A stretch of 45,521 nucleotides of DNA from Fibrobacter succinogenes (GCA_902768715.1 CACXMH010000011.1:1-45521); one strand, 5' to 3'. Numbered from the stretch's first letter, positions 13,750 to 22,347 are shown. Made by a program: numbers and translations. The notes: a model not told the origin generated them from the letters alone.

Positions 13750-15899
13750 TGAGCCAACCCAAGAAGCCCACCTCCCCTTTCAAGAATCGCAATTTTATCA
13801 TCGTCCTTGTGATGCTTTTGATGCTGTTCGTGATGTTCCCCCTTACAGGGAAAAGCAGCGAACAAGACATGACCCGCACGGAATTTCTCGCCATGATGGG
13901 AGATTCCACCAAGGTGATTACGGAACTCACGCTCCAGAAAACCCCCGACGGCATCATTATCGAAGGGGCCTACCAGATGAGCCCCGAAGAAATCGCCAAG
14001 GCAAACGAACAGCGCAGCGCCCTCGCCCGCTTTACCCGTTCCGAAAAGGACAACGGGAACACCAAGCGGTTCAAGAGCCACATGCTGGAAATTTCCAACG
14101 AGCAGATTACCGCCTGGGAAATGTTCAAGGGCGTCAAGGTGAAGGTGATCCACGAATCTTCCACCTGGATCGACACGCTGGTGGCGTTCCTGCCCGCGCT
14201 CTTGCTGATTGCCTTCTTCTACCTCATGATGAGCCGCCAGATGGGCGGTGGCGGCAAGAACCCCTTCAGTTTTGGAAAGAGCCAGGCCAAAATCATCGGG
14301 AGCGACCCGAAGAAAAAGACCACCTTCAACGACGTGGCCGGCTGCGACGAGGCCAAGCAGGACCTGCAGGAACTGGTGGAGTTCCTGAAAGACCCGAAAA
14401 AATACGTCGAACTGGGCGGACGGATTCCGAAGGGGGCGCTGCTGGTAGGCCCTCCGGGTACCGGCAAGACCCTCCTTGCCCGTGCGGTTGCTGGCGAAGC
14501 GGGAGTGCCCTTCTTCAGCATGTCGGGATCTGACTTTGTGGAAATGTTCGTGGGCGTTGGTGCAAGCCGCGTGCGCGACCTGTTCGACACAGGCAAGAAG
14601 AACGCCCCCTGTATTCTGTTTATCGACGAAATCGATGCCGTGGGTCGCCAGCGCGGTGCTGGCCTCGGTGGCGGTCACGACGAACGCGAACAGACCTTGA
14701 ACCAATTGCTGGTGGAAATGGACGGCTTTGCGGCCAACGAAGGCGTGATTCTGATTGCGGCCACCAACCGCCCCGACGTGCTGGACAAGGCACTGCTCCG
14801 TCCGGGCCGTTTCGACAGGCAAATCGTGGTGGGACTCCCCGACCTGAAGGGCCGCGAAGAGATTTTGAAGGTTCACCTGAAAAAGCGGAAGGTCCCCCTG
14901 GACAAGGATGTGGACGTTTCCGCCATCGCAAAGGGTACGCCCGGACTTGCCGGTGCCGACCTGGAAAACCTGGTGAACGAGGCTGCGCTCCTGGCCGCAC
15001 GTTTCAACAACAAGAAGGTCACCATGCTGGACTTCGAAGAAGCCCGGGACAAACTCAGCATGGGCGCAGAACGCCGCACGCTGTTGATGACCGACGAAGA
15101 AAAACGGCACACCGCCTACCACGAAGCGGGACACGCCCTGATGACGCTCCTGTGCAAGCATTCTGACCCGCTCCACAAGATTACCATTATCCCCCGCGGC
15201 CGCGCTCTGGGCGTGACCATGAGCCTGCCGGAACGGGACCAGGTGAGCTACAGCCGGGAATACGCCGAAGAACGCATCATGATCATGATGTCTGGCCGCC
15301 TTGCCGAACTCATCTTCTTCAACCACCAGAGCACCGGCGCTAGTAACGATATCCAGCGGGCGACAGAACTGGCCCGCAAGATGGTGACCGAATGGGGGTT
15401 CGACGAAGAAATCGGACCGGTATGCTACAGCCGCGCCGACGGCGAGGTGTTCCTGGGCCGCGAAATCAGCAAGCCAAAGGAAATGTCCGAAATGATGGCG
15501 GAAAAAATCGACAACGCCGTCAACGGACTTATCAAGCGCATGGATGCTGCGGCACGCAAGTTGCTGGAAGAAAACAAGGACAAGTTGATCGACCTTGCTG
15601 AAGCCCTCTTTGAATTCGAAGTCCTGGACCGCGAAGAAATCGACAAGGTCATGGCAGGCGAAAAACTCACTGGCACCAAGAAGAGCCGCCAGTACCAGGC
15701 CCTGGAAGAACTGGCCGAAAAGAAAAAGCGGGAAAACACTCCCCCGCCGGACCCGGGAAAACAGCCACCGGTAGCCCCTGCAGCAGACGCAAACGCCACC
15801 GTCGCAGAAATCAAGCCCAAGCCCGCCGATGGTTCGGCAACGGCTAGCGACGGCACGAGCCAGGCAACCGCCGTAGAGTCGTCCCAGGATCAGGCCTAA
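13749..15899 (+). CDS. ftsH: ATP-dependent zinc metalloprotease FtsH
   Basis: The product has 716 residues, longer than the usual 610-650 because of a Pro/Ala/Lys-rich tail from about residue 660. It has a transmembrane helix at about 14-31, a periplasmic domain, and a second helix at about 143-162. The AAA module has Walker A GPPGTGKT (234-241), Walker [10 protein letters not shown], and second region of homology [19 protein letters not shown]. The zinc site HEAGH starts at residue 458. FtsH is a membrane hexamer that degrades damaged membrane proteins and short-lived regulators. Its ATG overlaps the tilS stop by one base, and folP follows after one base, so all are in one operon. Confidence 0.97.
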   Translation: MSQPKKPTSPFKNRNFIIVLVMLLMLFVMFPLTGKSSEQDMTRTEFLAMMGDSTKVITELTLQKTPDGIIIEGAYQMSPEEIAKANEQRSALARFTRSEKDNGNTKRFKSHMLEISNEQITAWEMFKGVKVKVIHESSTWIDTLVAFLPALLLIAFFYLMMSRQMGGGGKNPFSFGKSQAKIIGSDPKKKTTFNDVAGCDEAKQDLQELVEFLKDPKKYVELGGRIPKGALLVGPPGTGKTLLARAVAGEAGVPFFSMSGSDFVEMFVGVGASRVRDLFDTGKKNAPCILFIDEIDAVGRQRGAGLGGGHDEREQTLNQLLVEMDGFAANEGVILIAATNRPDVLDKALLRPGRFDRQIVVGLPDLKGREEILKVHLKKRKVPLDKDVDVSAIAKGTPGLAGADLENLVNEAALLAARFNNKKVTMLDFEEARDKLSMGAERRTLLMTDEEKRHTAYHEAGHALMTLLCKHSDPLHKITIIPRGRALGVTMSLPERDQVSYSREYAEERIMIMMSGRLAELIFFNHQSTGASNDIQRATELARKMVTEWGFDEEIGPVCYSRADGEVFLGREISKPKEMSEMMAEKIDNAVNGLIKRMDAAARKLLEENKDKLIDLAEALFEFEVLDREEIDKVMAGEKLTGTKKSRQYQALEELAEKKKRENTPPPDPGKQPPVAPAADANATVAEIKPKPADGSATASDGTSQATAVESSQDQA

Positions 15900-15900
15900 A

Positions 15901-16812
15901 ATGCTGAAAGCCGTCCTGGAAAAAAGCCGTGCACTTCCCTGGACCATCGGGAACAGGATTTTCCCCTGCGCCTCCCCTCTGGTCATGGGAATCGTGAACG
16001 TGACACCGGACAGCTTTTTTGACGGTGGAACACACGCCACTCCAGACACCGCCTACGAGCATGCCGTAAACCTGTTACAGCAAGGGGCGGATATACTGGA
16101 CATCGGCGGCGAAAGCAGCCGGCCGGGAAGTACTCCTGTAAGCGAACAAGAAGAAATGGACCGGGTATGCCCCGTGGTAGAAAGCCTTGCGCAACTGCAG
16201 GACATTTCCGAAGACCTGGGAAACCCCGGACACCGGGAGTTCCTTATTTCTGTAGATACCACCAAGGCGAAGGTCGCCGAGCAGTGCATGCGCCTGGGCG
16301 CCCACATTATAAATGACATCAGCGCCTGCACCATGGATCCCAATATGCCATCGGTAGTCGCAAAGACCGGAGCCTCTGTGGTGCTGAACCACATGCGGGG
16401 GAATTTCGGCACCATGCAGGCGGACTTCAAGCCCTACGGAAACGTGGTGCAAGAAGTCCGGCAAGAGCTGCTTGCCCAGGCGAAAAAGCTTCTGGACCTG
16501 GGCGTCAAGCGAGAAAAGATTTGCCTGGACCCTGGGATTGGCTTCGGAAAGACCGTCCAGGACAATATCGACCTGATGAAATCCCTGGAATGCTTTCTGG
16601 ATGACGGTTTCCCGGTGCTTATCGGCACATCCCGCAAGTCCTATATTGGCAAAATGCCCGGTCTCGAGCATAGCGACCGGCTGATCCCCACCATCACCGC
16701 AGGCATTATTGCTACCTTGGGTGGAGTAAGCTGTATCCGTGTACACGACGTGAAAGAAACGAAAGAATCCCTGCTCTACCTGGAGGCTCTAAAGTCCGAT
16801 GGTCCTGTTTAA
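15901..16812 (+). CDS. folP: Dihydropteroate synthase
   Basis: The product has 303 residues. It condenses p-aminobenzoate with dihydropterin pyrophosphate in folate synthesis. The pterin-site motifs are clear: MGIVNVTPDSFFDGG near the N-terminus, DIGGESSRPGS, INDISACTMDPN, VVLNHMRG, LDPGIGFGKT and IGTSRKSYIG, in the TIM-barrel order of the family. The gene begins one base after the ftsH stop, and its end overlaps cdaA by 14 bases. ftsH-folP adjacency is common in bacteria. Confidence 0.96.
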   Translation: MLKAVLEKSRALPWTIGNRIFPCASPLVMGIVNVTPDSFFDGGTHATPDTAYEHAVNLLQQGADILDIGGESSRPGSTPVSEQEEMDRVCPVVESLAQLQDISEDLGNPGHREFLISVDTTKAKVAEQCMRLGAHIINDISACTMDPNMPSVVAKTGASVVLNHMRGNFGTMQADFKPYGNVVQEVRQELLAQAKKLLDLGVKREKICLDPGIGFGKTVQDNIDLMKSLECFLDDGFPVLIGTSRKSYIGKMPGLEHSDRLIPTITAGIIATLGGVSCIRVHDVKETKESLLYLEALKSDGPV

Positions 16813-17623
16813 GCTTTTTGACATCATCGATGTCCGCATGGCGGATATTCTGGACATCCTCATCATGTCCATTATCCTGTACTATGTGTTCCAGCTGTTC
16901 CGCGGGACACGTGCCGTCCAGATGATCATCGGCGGCATGTTCCTGGTGGTGGCCTGGTTCCTTGCCCAGTGGTGGGAACTCCACACCCTTCTCTGGCTTT
17001 TGACCAACCTTGCCACCCTGGGCATTATCGCCATCGTGATTCTTTTCCAGCCCGAAATCCGAAGCGCCCTGACCCGAATAGGCCAGACCGTCAGCCGGGC
17101 CAGCTGGCAATCCATCTTTTTCCACGCCAGCGGACTTGACGACGTGACCAAGTCCATCACTACTGCCGTACAGGACCTGGCCAAGAACCATTTCGGAGCC
17201 CTGATTGTCCTTGAAAAACGCGTTGGCCTGCGTAACTACGAAGAGACCGGCGAAATCTTGAACGCCCGCATCAGCTCCCGACTGCTCCGCTCCCTGTTTT
17301 TCCCCAATTCCGCCCTCCACGACGGTGCCGTGCTCCTGAACAGCAAGTGCATTGTGGCCGCGGGCTGTATCTTGCCCATGCCCACCGCAAACGCAGGCGG
17401 CGACACCGGCTACGGCATGCGTCACCGTGCCGCCCACGCCCTCGCCTCCGAATGCGACGCCCTAGTCATCGTGGTCTCCGAAGAAACGGGCTACATTTCC
17501 ATCGCCTACCGTTCCAGCCTGCGCCGCAACCTGAGCGTCAAGGAACTGGAAACCGAAATCAAGCGCCACTGGGGCGAACTGTTCAAGGACGAACGGGTCG
17601 AGGAGAAGGAAGGCAGTGGTTAG
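16799..17623 (+). CDS. cdaA: Membrane diadenylate cyclase (CdaA-type)
   Basis: The product has 274 residues. Three hydrophobic helices fill about residues 15-85 (ILIMSIILYYVFQLF, MIIGGMFLVVAWFLAQWW, LLTNLATLGIIAIVILFQPE). A DisA_N catalytic domain follows with the DGA motif (LHDGAVLL, about residue 175) and RHRAA (about 208), both needed to join two ATP into cyclic di-AMP. The arrangement matches CdaA rather than DisA. Its start lies inside folP, with GGAGG about 11 bases before the ATG, so translation is coupled. In Firmicutes cdaA sits with cdaR and glmM; here it sits with tilS-ftsH-folP. Confidence 0.93.
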   Translation: MVLFKLFDIIDVRMADILDILIMSIILYYVFQLFRGTRAVQMIIGGMFLVVAWFLAQWWELHTLLWLLTNLATLGIIAIVILFQPEIRSALTRIGQTVSRASWQSIFFHASGLDDVTKSITTAVQDLAKNHFGALIVLEKRVGLRNYEETGEILNARISSRLLRSLFFPNSALHDGAVLLNSKCIVAAGCILPMPTANAGGDTGYGMRHRAAHALASECDALVIVVSEETGYISIAYRSSLRRNLSVKELETEIKRHWGELFKDERVEEKEGSG

Positions 17624-17716
17624 GTTTTAGGTTTTAGGTTTTAGGTTGTAGGTATTAGGTTTTAGGTTGTAGGTATTAGGGGTTAGGATCTAGGGGCTAG
17701 GATCTAGGATTTAGTA
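17622..17716 (+). repeat. Long TTTTAGG-type heptamer array
   Basis: Fourteen AGG triplets in succession are each separated by exactly four bases (TTTT, TTGT, TATT, GGTT, ATCT, GGCT), giving a 7-base period over about 95 bases. It is the longest uninterrupted example in the window and begins at the cdaA stop. Confidence 0.85.
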
Positions 17717-17736
17717 AAGCTGGTCTCAAGAAGTGT

Positions 17737-17805
17737 CTGGTAGGTCTCAAGAGGTGTCATCCTGAGTGTCCTGTAAGGGCACGAAGGATCCAGGTCAGCG
17801 GAATA
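17737..17805. repeat. TCATCCTGAG / GAAGGATCC-type intergenic repeat
   Basis: TGTCATCCTGAGTG and GCACGAAGGATCC enclose a short palindrome. Sequences of this kind are common dispersed repeats in bacterial genomes. A related AGAATGAC/CCAGGG form occurs at 6835-6885 and 27636-27725. Confidence 0.45.
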
Positions 17806-17820
17806 GTTAGGTTGTAGAAG

Positions 17821-19080
17821 ATGAGCGAAAACAAGAATAATGAGATTGAAGAAAAGAAAAAACGCAAGAAAAAGAACATCGCCATCCTGGTGCTGATGTT
17901 CCTTTTGCTTTTGTGCCTTTTTATTGTACAGTGCCACCTGGACCGCATCAAGCAAGAGGCCCTGCGCCGTCAGCAGGAGACCGAACTGGAGGCCCGCCAG
18001 CGCTACATTCTGGATAGTTTACGTCGGGCCGAACAGATGCGGGCCGACAGCCTTGCCGCCCTGGAACAGGCTCGCCTTGCCGACAGCCTAAGGATTGCGG
18101 ACAGTCTTCGCCTAGCGGACAGCCTCCGCATAGCCGATTCTCTGGCGGCGCTGAACCCCAAGCTGAACCAGGACAGCCTCCGCCATGTGCGGGACAGCAT
18201 CCGCCACGTGCGGGACAGCCTTGCCGCCCTGGAAAAGGCCCGTAACGACAGCCTCAAGCGCATTGCCGACAGCCTTGCCGCACTAGACAAGGCACGAGCC
18301 GACTCCCTGGAAAAGAAACGCATTCAAGACAGCATCCGCGCCGCAGACCAAATTCCGCCCAACGCAGAAATCACGCCCCCTGCGGGCCGCTACTACGACC
18401 CCATCAAGCTGAAAGTAAAGTGCGACGAAATCAAGTGCAAGACATTCCTCTCTATCAGTGACACACTGAATCCGGTTGAGGCAGGCAAGGCCATCGATTA
18501 CAACAAGACAGGCTCCGTGTACTACTACGCCGAAGATTCCGTTGGAAACAAGAGCGCCTGGGAAGAAGCCAAGTACGACATGGCCAGCGACAACATCTGC
18601 GGAAAGAACGCCTACCCCGTTCCCGTTGGCGGCAAGACCGTTTGCGTCGATGCCTACGAATACCCCAACACCCCCGACGAAAACCCCAGGGACATGGTGA
18701 GCCAAGAACAGGCCGCAAGCCTCTGCAAGCAGGCGGGCAAGCACCTTTGCACCATCGACGAATGGCAGGCAGCCTGTCGCGGCAAGGACAACACCAAGTA
18801 CACCTACGGCAATTCCTACAAGCAGAACAAGTGCAACACCAACACCAAGGCGGCCAAGCGCAGCGGGCGCAAGGAACAGTGCCGAAGCTGGTGGGGCATG
18901 TACGACATGAACGGAAACCTGTGGGAATGGACCGCAACCCCCAGCAAGGAACATTCCAACATGTTCTACGTGGCCGGAGGAGCCTGGAACACCAACAACG
19001 GAAGCCAGTGCACCGAGAAGAAGTTCAGCTTCTACCCCCAGAACCAGTACCCCAGCGTAGGGTTCAGGTGCTGCAGATAA
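17821..19080 (+). CDS. Membrane-anchored protein with DSL-repeat coiled region and FGE/SUMF-like C-terminal domain
   Basis: The product has 419 residues. A charged cytoplasmic N-terminus precedes a transmembrane helix at about 19-39. Residues about 60-165 are built from short repeats (ADSLRIADSL, RDSLAALEKAR) with a long helical, probably coiled-coil, pattern. A Cys-containing linker domain follows (about 175-245). The C-terminus (about 250-419) resembles formylglycine-generating-enzyme/sulfatase-modifying-factor domains: SLCKQAGKHLCTIDEWQAAC, MYDMNGNLWEWT, GGAWNT and VGFRCCR. In this fold most members are not sulfatase activators, and the many Cys here look structural. An envelope role is inferred; the substrate is unknown. 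The ribosome-binding site is weak. Confidence 0.8.
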   Translation: MSENKNNEIEEKKKRKKKNIAILVLMFLLLLCLFIVQCHLDRIKQEALRRQQETELEARQRYILDSLRRAEQMRADSLAALEQARLADSLRIADSLRLADSLRIADSLAALNPKLNQDSLRHVRDSIRHVRDSLAALEKARNDSLKRIADSLAALDKARADSLEKKRIQDSIRAADQIPPNAEITPPAGRYYDPIKLKVKCDEIKCKTFLSISDTLNPVEAGKAIDYNKTGSVYYYAEDSVGNKSAWEEAKYDMASDNICGKNAYPVPVGGKTVCVDAYEYPNTPDENPRDMVSQEQAASLCKQAGKHLCTIDEWQAACRGKDNTKYTYGNSYKQNKCNTNTKAAKRSGRKEQCRSWWGMYDMNGNLWEWTATPSKEHSNMFYVAGGAWNTNNGSQCTEKKFSFYPQNQYPSVGFRCCR

Positions 19081-19150
19081 TGTGAAGTGTGAGGTTTGTA
19101 ATGTGAGATGACAAATTTCACATTACACATCACACATTACACATTGCCTT
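19081..19150. repeat. Heptamer palindrome between convergent genes, possible terminator
   Basis: The 7-base words TGTGAAG, TGTGAGG, TTTGTAA, TGTGAGA run into TTTCACA, TTACACA, TCACACA, TTACACA. The two halves are complementary and could form a long imperfect stem between two converging genes. It lacks a T-run, so terminator function is uncertain. Confidence 0.6.
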
Positions 19151-19672
19151 TTATTCCGACAGCTCTAGATGCAGGTGTTCGGCGTCGCCGCGCTCCCAGA
19201 TGATTCTGAACCGGGGGCTTAGCCGTTCTGTCACCAGGTTCACGATTTCGCGGCGTTGTTCCAGTGGAATGTACTTTATGCGGAAATCGATAGCCTTGTT
19301 TTCGTAATGCTTGGACTTGCGGGCATGGTAAGGCCAGTCGTTCCCGCTGGTAATCACGGGAACATAGTCGTCGCCCAGGACCTGATGAAATGCGTTAATC
19401 ACCTCCAGCCCAGCCGTGTCCATGGCGGGTTCAAGGCTTTCCAGGTAAACACCCGGCTTCTGCTTGGTCCGCTTGATAAGGAGCTTATGAACTTCTCGCC
19501 CACTAAAAGGCTTCACGTTCAAGTGCCTGTAATAATCCTCGGCACTCCAGTCCACCTCCACCTCAGGAGAATCGTACTTGGGAATGGGCCGTGTATTGGC
19601 CCGAATCAGCAGATAGACGCCAACAAGCGCCAATATGGCAAGGATCGGGGCAATTAAATACAGGTGCTTCAT
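19151..19672 (-). CDS. M15-like zinc peptidase (D-Ala-D-Ala carboxypeptidase/endolysin fold), membrane-anchored
   Basis: The product has 173 residues. An N-terminal hydrophobic helix (about 4-24) acts as anchor or uncleaved signal. The C-terminal half carries an M15-type zinc pattern: SKHYENKAIDFRI supplies His and Asp, and AEHLHLEL supplies the last His. VITSGND fits the strand before it. The family cuts peptidoglycan cross-bridges or D-Ala-D-Ala ends. The chain is short and compact, so the exact specificity is not clear. It diverges from the next lipoprotein gene with only 30 bases between the starts. Confidence 0.72.
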   Translation of the reverse strand: MKHLYLIAPILAILALVGVYLLIRANTRPIPKYDSPEVEVDWSAEDYYRHLNVKPFSGREVHKLLIKRTKQKPGVYLESLEPAMDTAGLEVINAFHQVLGDDYVPVITSGNDWPYHARKSKHYENKAIDFRIKYIPLEQRREIVNLVTERLSPRFRIIWERGDAEHLHLELSE

Positions 19673-19702
19673 TTTCCGCGAAAAAATACTATTTTATGAA
19701 AC

Positions 19703-20059
19703 ATGAAAAAGTTAATTCCTTTTGCAACACTCGCTCTTTCTTCCCTGTTCCTTTTCGGTTGCGGACAGGACAACGTAAACTACACCGGCTGCTGGCTGGG
19801 TGAAGAAAACATGGCCTTCGAAGTTCTTACCGAAAACGGCACGGACTACACCATCCGCAACATCAACGGCGACCTGAAGGCAACCGTACAAGACGGGGCT
19901 CTCCGTGGCAAGAATACTCTTGACATGGAATACAAGATGAACGTGAAAGGAGACTCCGCCTACTACGAATTCGGCGGAATCGTCACGGGCTACAAGAGAA
20001 TTACCAAGGAAGAATACGACCGCGTCGTAGCTACCCTGCAGAAAGCCGCCGGAATGTAA
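19703..20059 (+). CDS. Small lipoprotein of unknown function
   Basis: The product has 118 residues with a lipoprotein signal ending LFGC, giving Cys20 as the lipid site. The mature part is a small beta-rich domain (YTGCWLGEENMAFEVL, YTIRNINGDLKATV, DSAYYEFGGIVTGYKRI) that resembles compact lipocalin-like or META-like lipoproteins, without a definite match. The gap to the divergent peptidase gene is too short for two separate, full promoters. No strong ribosome-binding site is visible. Confidence 0.75.
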   Translation: MKKLIPFATLALSSLFLFGCGQDNVNYTGCWLGEENMAFEVLTENGTDYTIRNINGDLKATVQDGALRGKNTLDMEYKMNVKGDSAYYEFGGIVTGYKRITKEEYDRVVATLQKAAGM

Positions 20060-20065
20060 TCCTTC

Positions 20066-20185
20066 TTCGTCATGCTCGTCCCGGAACTTTGTCCGGGATA
20101 AACTCCAGCGAGCATCCGTTATCAAATCTCGTCATGCTCGCGACCTGTGGTGAGCGAAGTCGAACCAAGGCGAGCATCCGCTTGA
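20066..20185. repeat. TCATGCTCG / CGAGCATCC palindromic repeats
   Basis: Two copies lie in tandem. TCATGCTCGTCCCGG...CCGGGATAAACTCCAGCGAGCATCC is followed by TCATGCTCGCGACC...GGCGAGCATCCG. Each is closed by complementary ends around a smaller inner palindrome. A related copy with GGGCATG/CATGCCC ends is at 33150-33193. Confidence 0.6.
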
Positions 20186-20965
20186 TTACTTTCCTTCCAG
20201 AGTCTCTCTAACTAGCTGGTCCAGGGCGTACTCGCCGGGAGCGCCGCTCCACACGCCCTTGATGTAACCGTCCTTGTCCAAAAGCATAAGGGTCGGGACA
20301 GCGTGAATTCCGTAGCGACGCCACAGGTCCTGTGTCGCGTCCCGGTACAGCGGATAAGGCGAAGCGTGGACCTGGCTGTAAAAAGCATTCAGTTCGCCCA
20401 GGCCCTCGTTTGAAATCCCAATAACTTCCAGTCCCTTGTCGTCGTACTTCTTGTAGATGTTGGCAAGCACGGGGAGCGTCTTGCGGCAAGGCCCGCACCA
20501 GGTGGCCCAGAAATCCAGCAGGGTGGCCTTGGGCTTTTCTTTACGCTTTTCGCCGTTCTTGTAGAAGTTCTTTCCGAATTCGGCAATCTTGCTCCCGATG
20601 GCAGAACCTGTCAGGCTGCTGATGTCGTCGGGGCGTTCCGTAAGGGCTGCCATCACGGTCCTTTTCTTGCCGTCGCGGGAAATTTCCAACTTGATCTTGT
20701 CCCCCGCCTTGTGGCCCGAAATGGCGATCTGAATCTGGGACATGTCCGTCAAGGGCTTGCCGTTTACACCCACCAGCAAATCGCCAGAGGTCACGCCAAC
20801 CGCAAAGCACCCAGACTCAGGATGCACGCCCTTGATGTCCAAGGCCAGATGGTTTTCGAAGGTGGTCTTCTTGAAAGAAAGCCCCAGCCAGGGAGCGGCA
20901 AAAGAGGCTGTAGTTACCAGGAGTAAAAGTAGAGCAAAAAATCGAATAGACGTATTAAATTTCAT
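20186..20965 (-). CDS. TlpA/ResA-like thioredoxin with N-terminal PDZ domain
   Basis: The product has 259 residues. The start at 20965 follows GAGGT at 5 bases and begins a signal peptide (MKFNTSIRFFALLLLLV, ending SFA). Longer frames upstream encode only translated repeat. Residues about 30-110 form a PDZ domain (GVTSGDLLVGVNGKPLTDMSQI). Residues about 135-259 form a TlpA-type thioredoxin with redox motif WCGPC at 156-160 and cis-proline AVPTLMLLDKDG. Such proteins reduce disulfides outside the cytoplasm. PDZ plus thioredoxin in one chain is unusual and could direct it to exposed C-termini of clients; that is inference. Confidence 0.88.
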   Translation of the reverse strand: MKFNTSIRFFALLLLLVTTASFAAPWLGLSFKKTTFENHLALDIKGVHPESGCFAVGVTSGDLLVGVNGKPLTDMSQIQIAISGHKAGDKIKLEISRDGKKRTVMAALTERPDDISSLTGSAIGSKIAEFGKNFYKNGEKRKEKPKATLLDFWATWCGPCRKTLPVLANIYKKYDDKGLEVIGISNEGLGELNAFYSQVHASPYPLYRDATQDLWRRYGIHAVPTLMLLDKDGYIKGVWSGAPGEYALDQLVRETLEGK

Positions 20966-20975
20966 ACTTAACCTC

Positions 20976-21105
20976 AAGCAGATCCTCGCCTTCGCGAGGA
21001 TGACATTCCTCAAACGGATCCTCGCCTGCGCGAGGATGACGTTTCTCAAACGGATCCACGCCTTGGTTCGGCAACGCTCACCACAGGTCGCGAGGATGAC
21101 ACATC
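20976..21105. repeat. Three tandem GATCCTCGC...GCGAGGATGAC elements
   Basis: Copies lie at 20981-21004 and 21017-21040. A third, longer copy (21053-21100) has its loop replaced by a sequence containing TTCGGCAACGCTCACCACAG. They sit directly upstream of the PDZ-thioredoxin start. Confidence 0.75.
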
Positions 21106-21165
21106 ATGAGACCCGCAAACCCTAGATCCTAACCCCTAGATCCTAATCCCTAAAATCCTACCCTA
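21106..21165 (-). repeat. CCTANNN heptamer array
   Basis: CCTAGAT, CCTAACC, CCTAGAT, CCTAATC, CCTAAAA repeat in 7-base steps just past the pyrD stop. The orientation is the complement of the TAGG arrays. Confidence 0.7.
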
Positions 21166-22338
21166 CTTTTTCGGGTTGCGGTCGTCGTATTCGCCTAGAG
21201 ACTTGTAGCCGTCATTCAGCATGGCGTCCATCAGTTCGGCCCGCATGGCATGTGCCGCCATCCAGCGGAAGGCCACCACGGAGTAGCACTGCACAGCGTC
21301 CACCCCCATCTTGATGAGGTCGTAAATCTTGTAGCCGTGGTCGATACCGCCGCAGGCAATGACGCTCATTTGCGGGTAATGTTCCCGGATGTACTTCACG
21401 TTCCAGACCATGTTCTCGTAGAGAGGCCTACCCGAGAGTCCGCCGCAATCCCCGTCGGCCCTGAGGGGCGTCAGGTCTTCGTGGGTCACGGACACCGGAA
21501 GCTCGCTAATCTTTGCCGTAGGATAAGTGTTCCCCACCACCACGCCATTCACGCCGGTACGCACCAGCATTTCCATGATAGAAATCAAATGACGTTCCAT
21601 CAAGTCGGGGCTGAGCTTGGCATATACCGCCTTCCGGATCCCCAGGCTATTGCGGATCTTCATGATTTCCTCGAAAATCCGCTCCGAGAAACTCATGTCC
21701 AGATCTACGCGGGACTCTCCTGTATTGGGGCAGCTCACGTTAATCTCGATGTAGTCCGCCGCCTTATAGGCGATGGTGAAACTCTCGATGATGTCCTTGA
21801 TTTTTTCTTCGGGGTCGGTAAGGCCCGGAGTCTCCGCCACGGAGATGCCTACGCAGAGACCTGCCTTGTGGGCTTTGACCAGCTGTTCATCCACACGCTT
21901 GGCTATAACTTCTACACCCTCGTTGTTGAGGCCCATGCTGTTGTAGATGGCCCGGTCCTCTTCCAAGAATCCGATACGAGGGCGGTGGGTGTTCCCTTCC
22001 CTGAAGTTACGGGTGGCAGTACCTACAGTAATGCCTCCAAAACCCACGTTGGCGTAATCCTTGATGCGAAGTGCCGTCTTGTTGGCACCGGCGGCCAAGA
22101 TGATGGGGCAACCGAAATAAAGGGAATTGCTGTGGTCCGCAAAGGTAATGACCCGCTTCAGGGGCTTGCGCAAGTCGGGGCGGCCACCCATGAAAGGAAT
22201 AAACGGGGCAAACCGCGCCACGTGCTTGAAGGAATCATGCCTGAACTCCGGAGATTTCCGGAAAATCCTGCGGATCAGGGCCAACACCTTGTCGCTGAAC
22301 TGCAGATAATACTCGTGATTCGTGCACTGAAAACTCAT
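21163..22338 (-). CDS. pyrD: Dihydroorotate dehydrogenase family protein
   Basis: The product has 391 residues from the ATG at 22338. It oxidises dihydroorotate to orotate in pyrimidine synthesis, using FMN in a TIM barrel. Class-2-like features are the overall length, the N-terminal helical part, and GLNNEGVEVIAKRV. The active-site loop reads NVSCPNTGESR, with Cys where membrane class 2 enzymes usually have Ser, as in soluble class 1. VIACGGIDHGYKIYDLIKMGVDAVQ is the usual phosphate-binding end. No Shine-Dalgarno sequence is present. TATAAT lies 9 bases before the ATG, suggesting a near-leaderless mRNA. The substrate assignment is likely, but a related flavin dehydrogenase cannot be excluded. 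Confidence 0.85.
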   Translation of the reverse strand: MSFQCTNHEYYLQFSDKVLALIRRIFRKSPEFRHDSFKHVARFAPFIPFMGGRPDLRKPLKRVITFADHSNSLYFGCPIILAAGANKTALRIKDYANVGFGGITVGTATRNFREGNTHRPRIGFLEEDRAIYNSMGLNNEGVEVIAKRVDEQLVKAHKAGLCVGISVAETPGLTDPEEKIKDIIESFTIAYKAADYIEINVSCPNTGESRVDLDMSFSERIFEEIMKIRNSLGIRKAVYAKLSPDLMERHLISIMEMLVRTGVNGVVVGNTYPTAKISELPVSVTHEDLTPLRADGDCGGLSGRPLYENMVWNVKYIREHYPQMSVIACGGIDHGYKIYDLIKMGVDAVQCYSVVAFRWMAAHAMRAELMDAMLNDGYKSLGEYDDRNPKK

Positions 22339-22347
22339 ATTAGTTAA

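Noticed and set aside
13635-16049. 804-codon open frame antisense to ftsH and part of tilS and folP
   Set aside because: The opposite strand encodes textbook FtsH. The antisense translation is His/Gly/Val/Phe-rich, with no recognisable domain, as expected for the complement of a G+C-rich gene.
17622-17716. CRISPR-like array
   Set aside because: The period is 7 bases, not 55-75. There are no separate repeats and spacers, and no cas genes are in the window.
20966-21049. Longer N-terminus for the PDZ-thioredoxin (28 extra residues)
   Set aside because: The extra residues are a translation of the GATCCTCGC repeats (RNVILA-ARI repeated). The inner ATG has a ribosome-binding site and begins a proper signal peptide.
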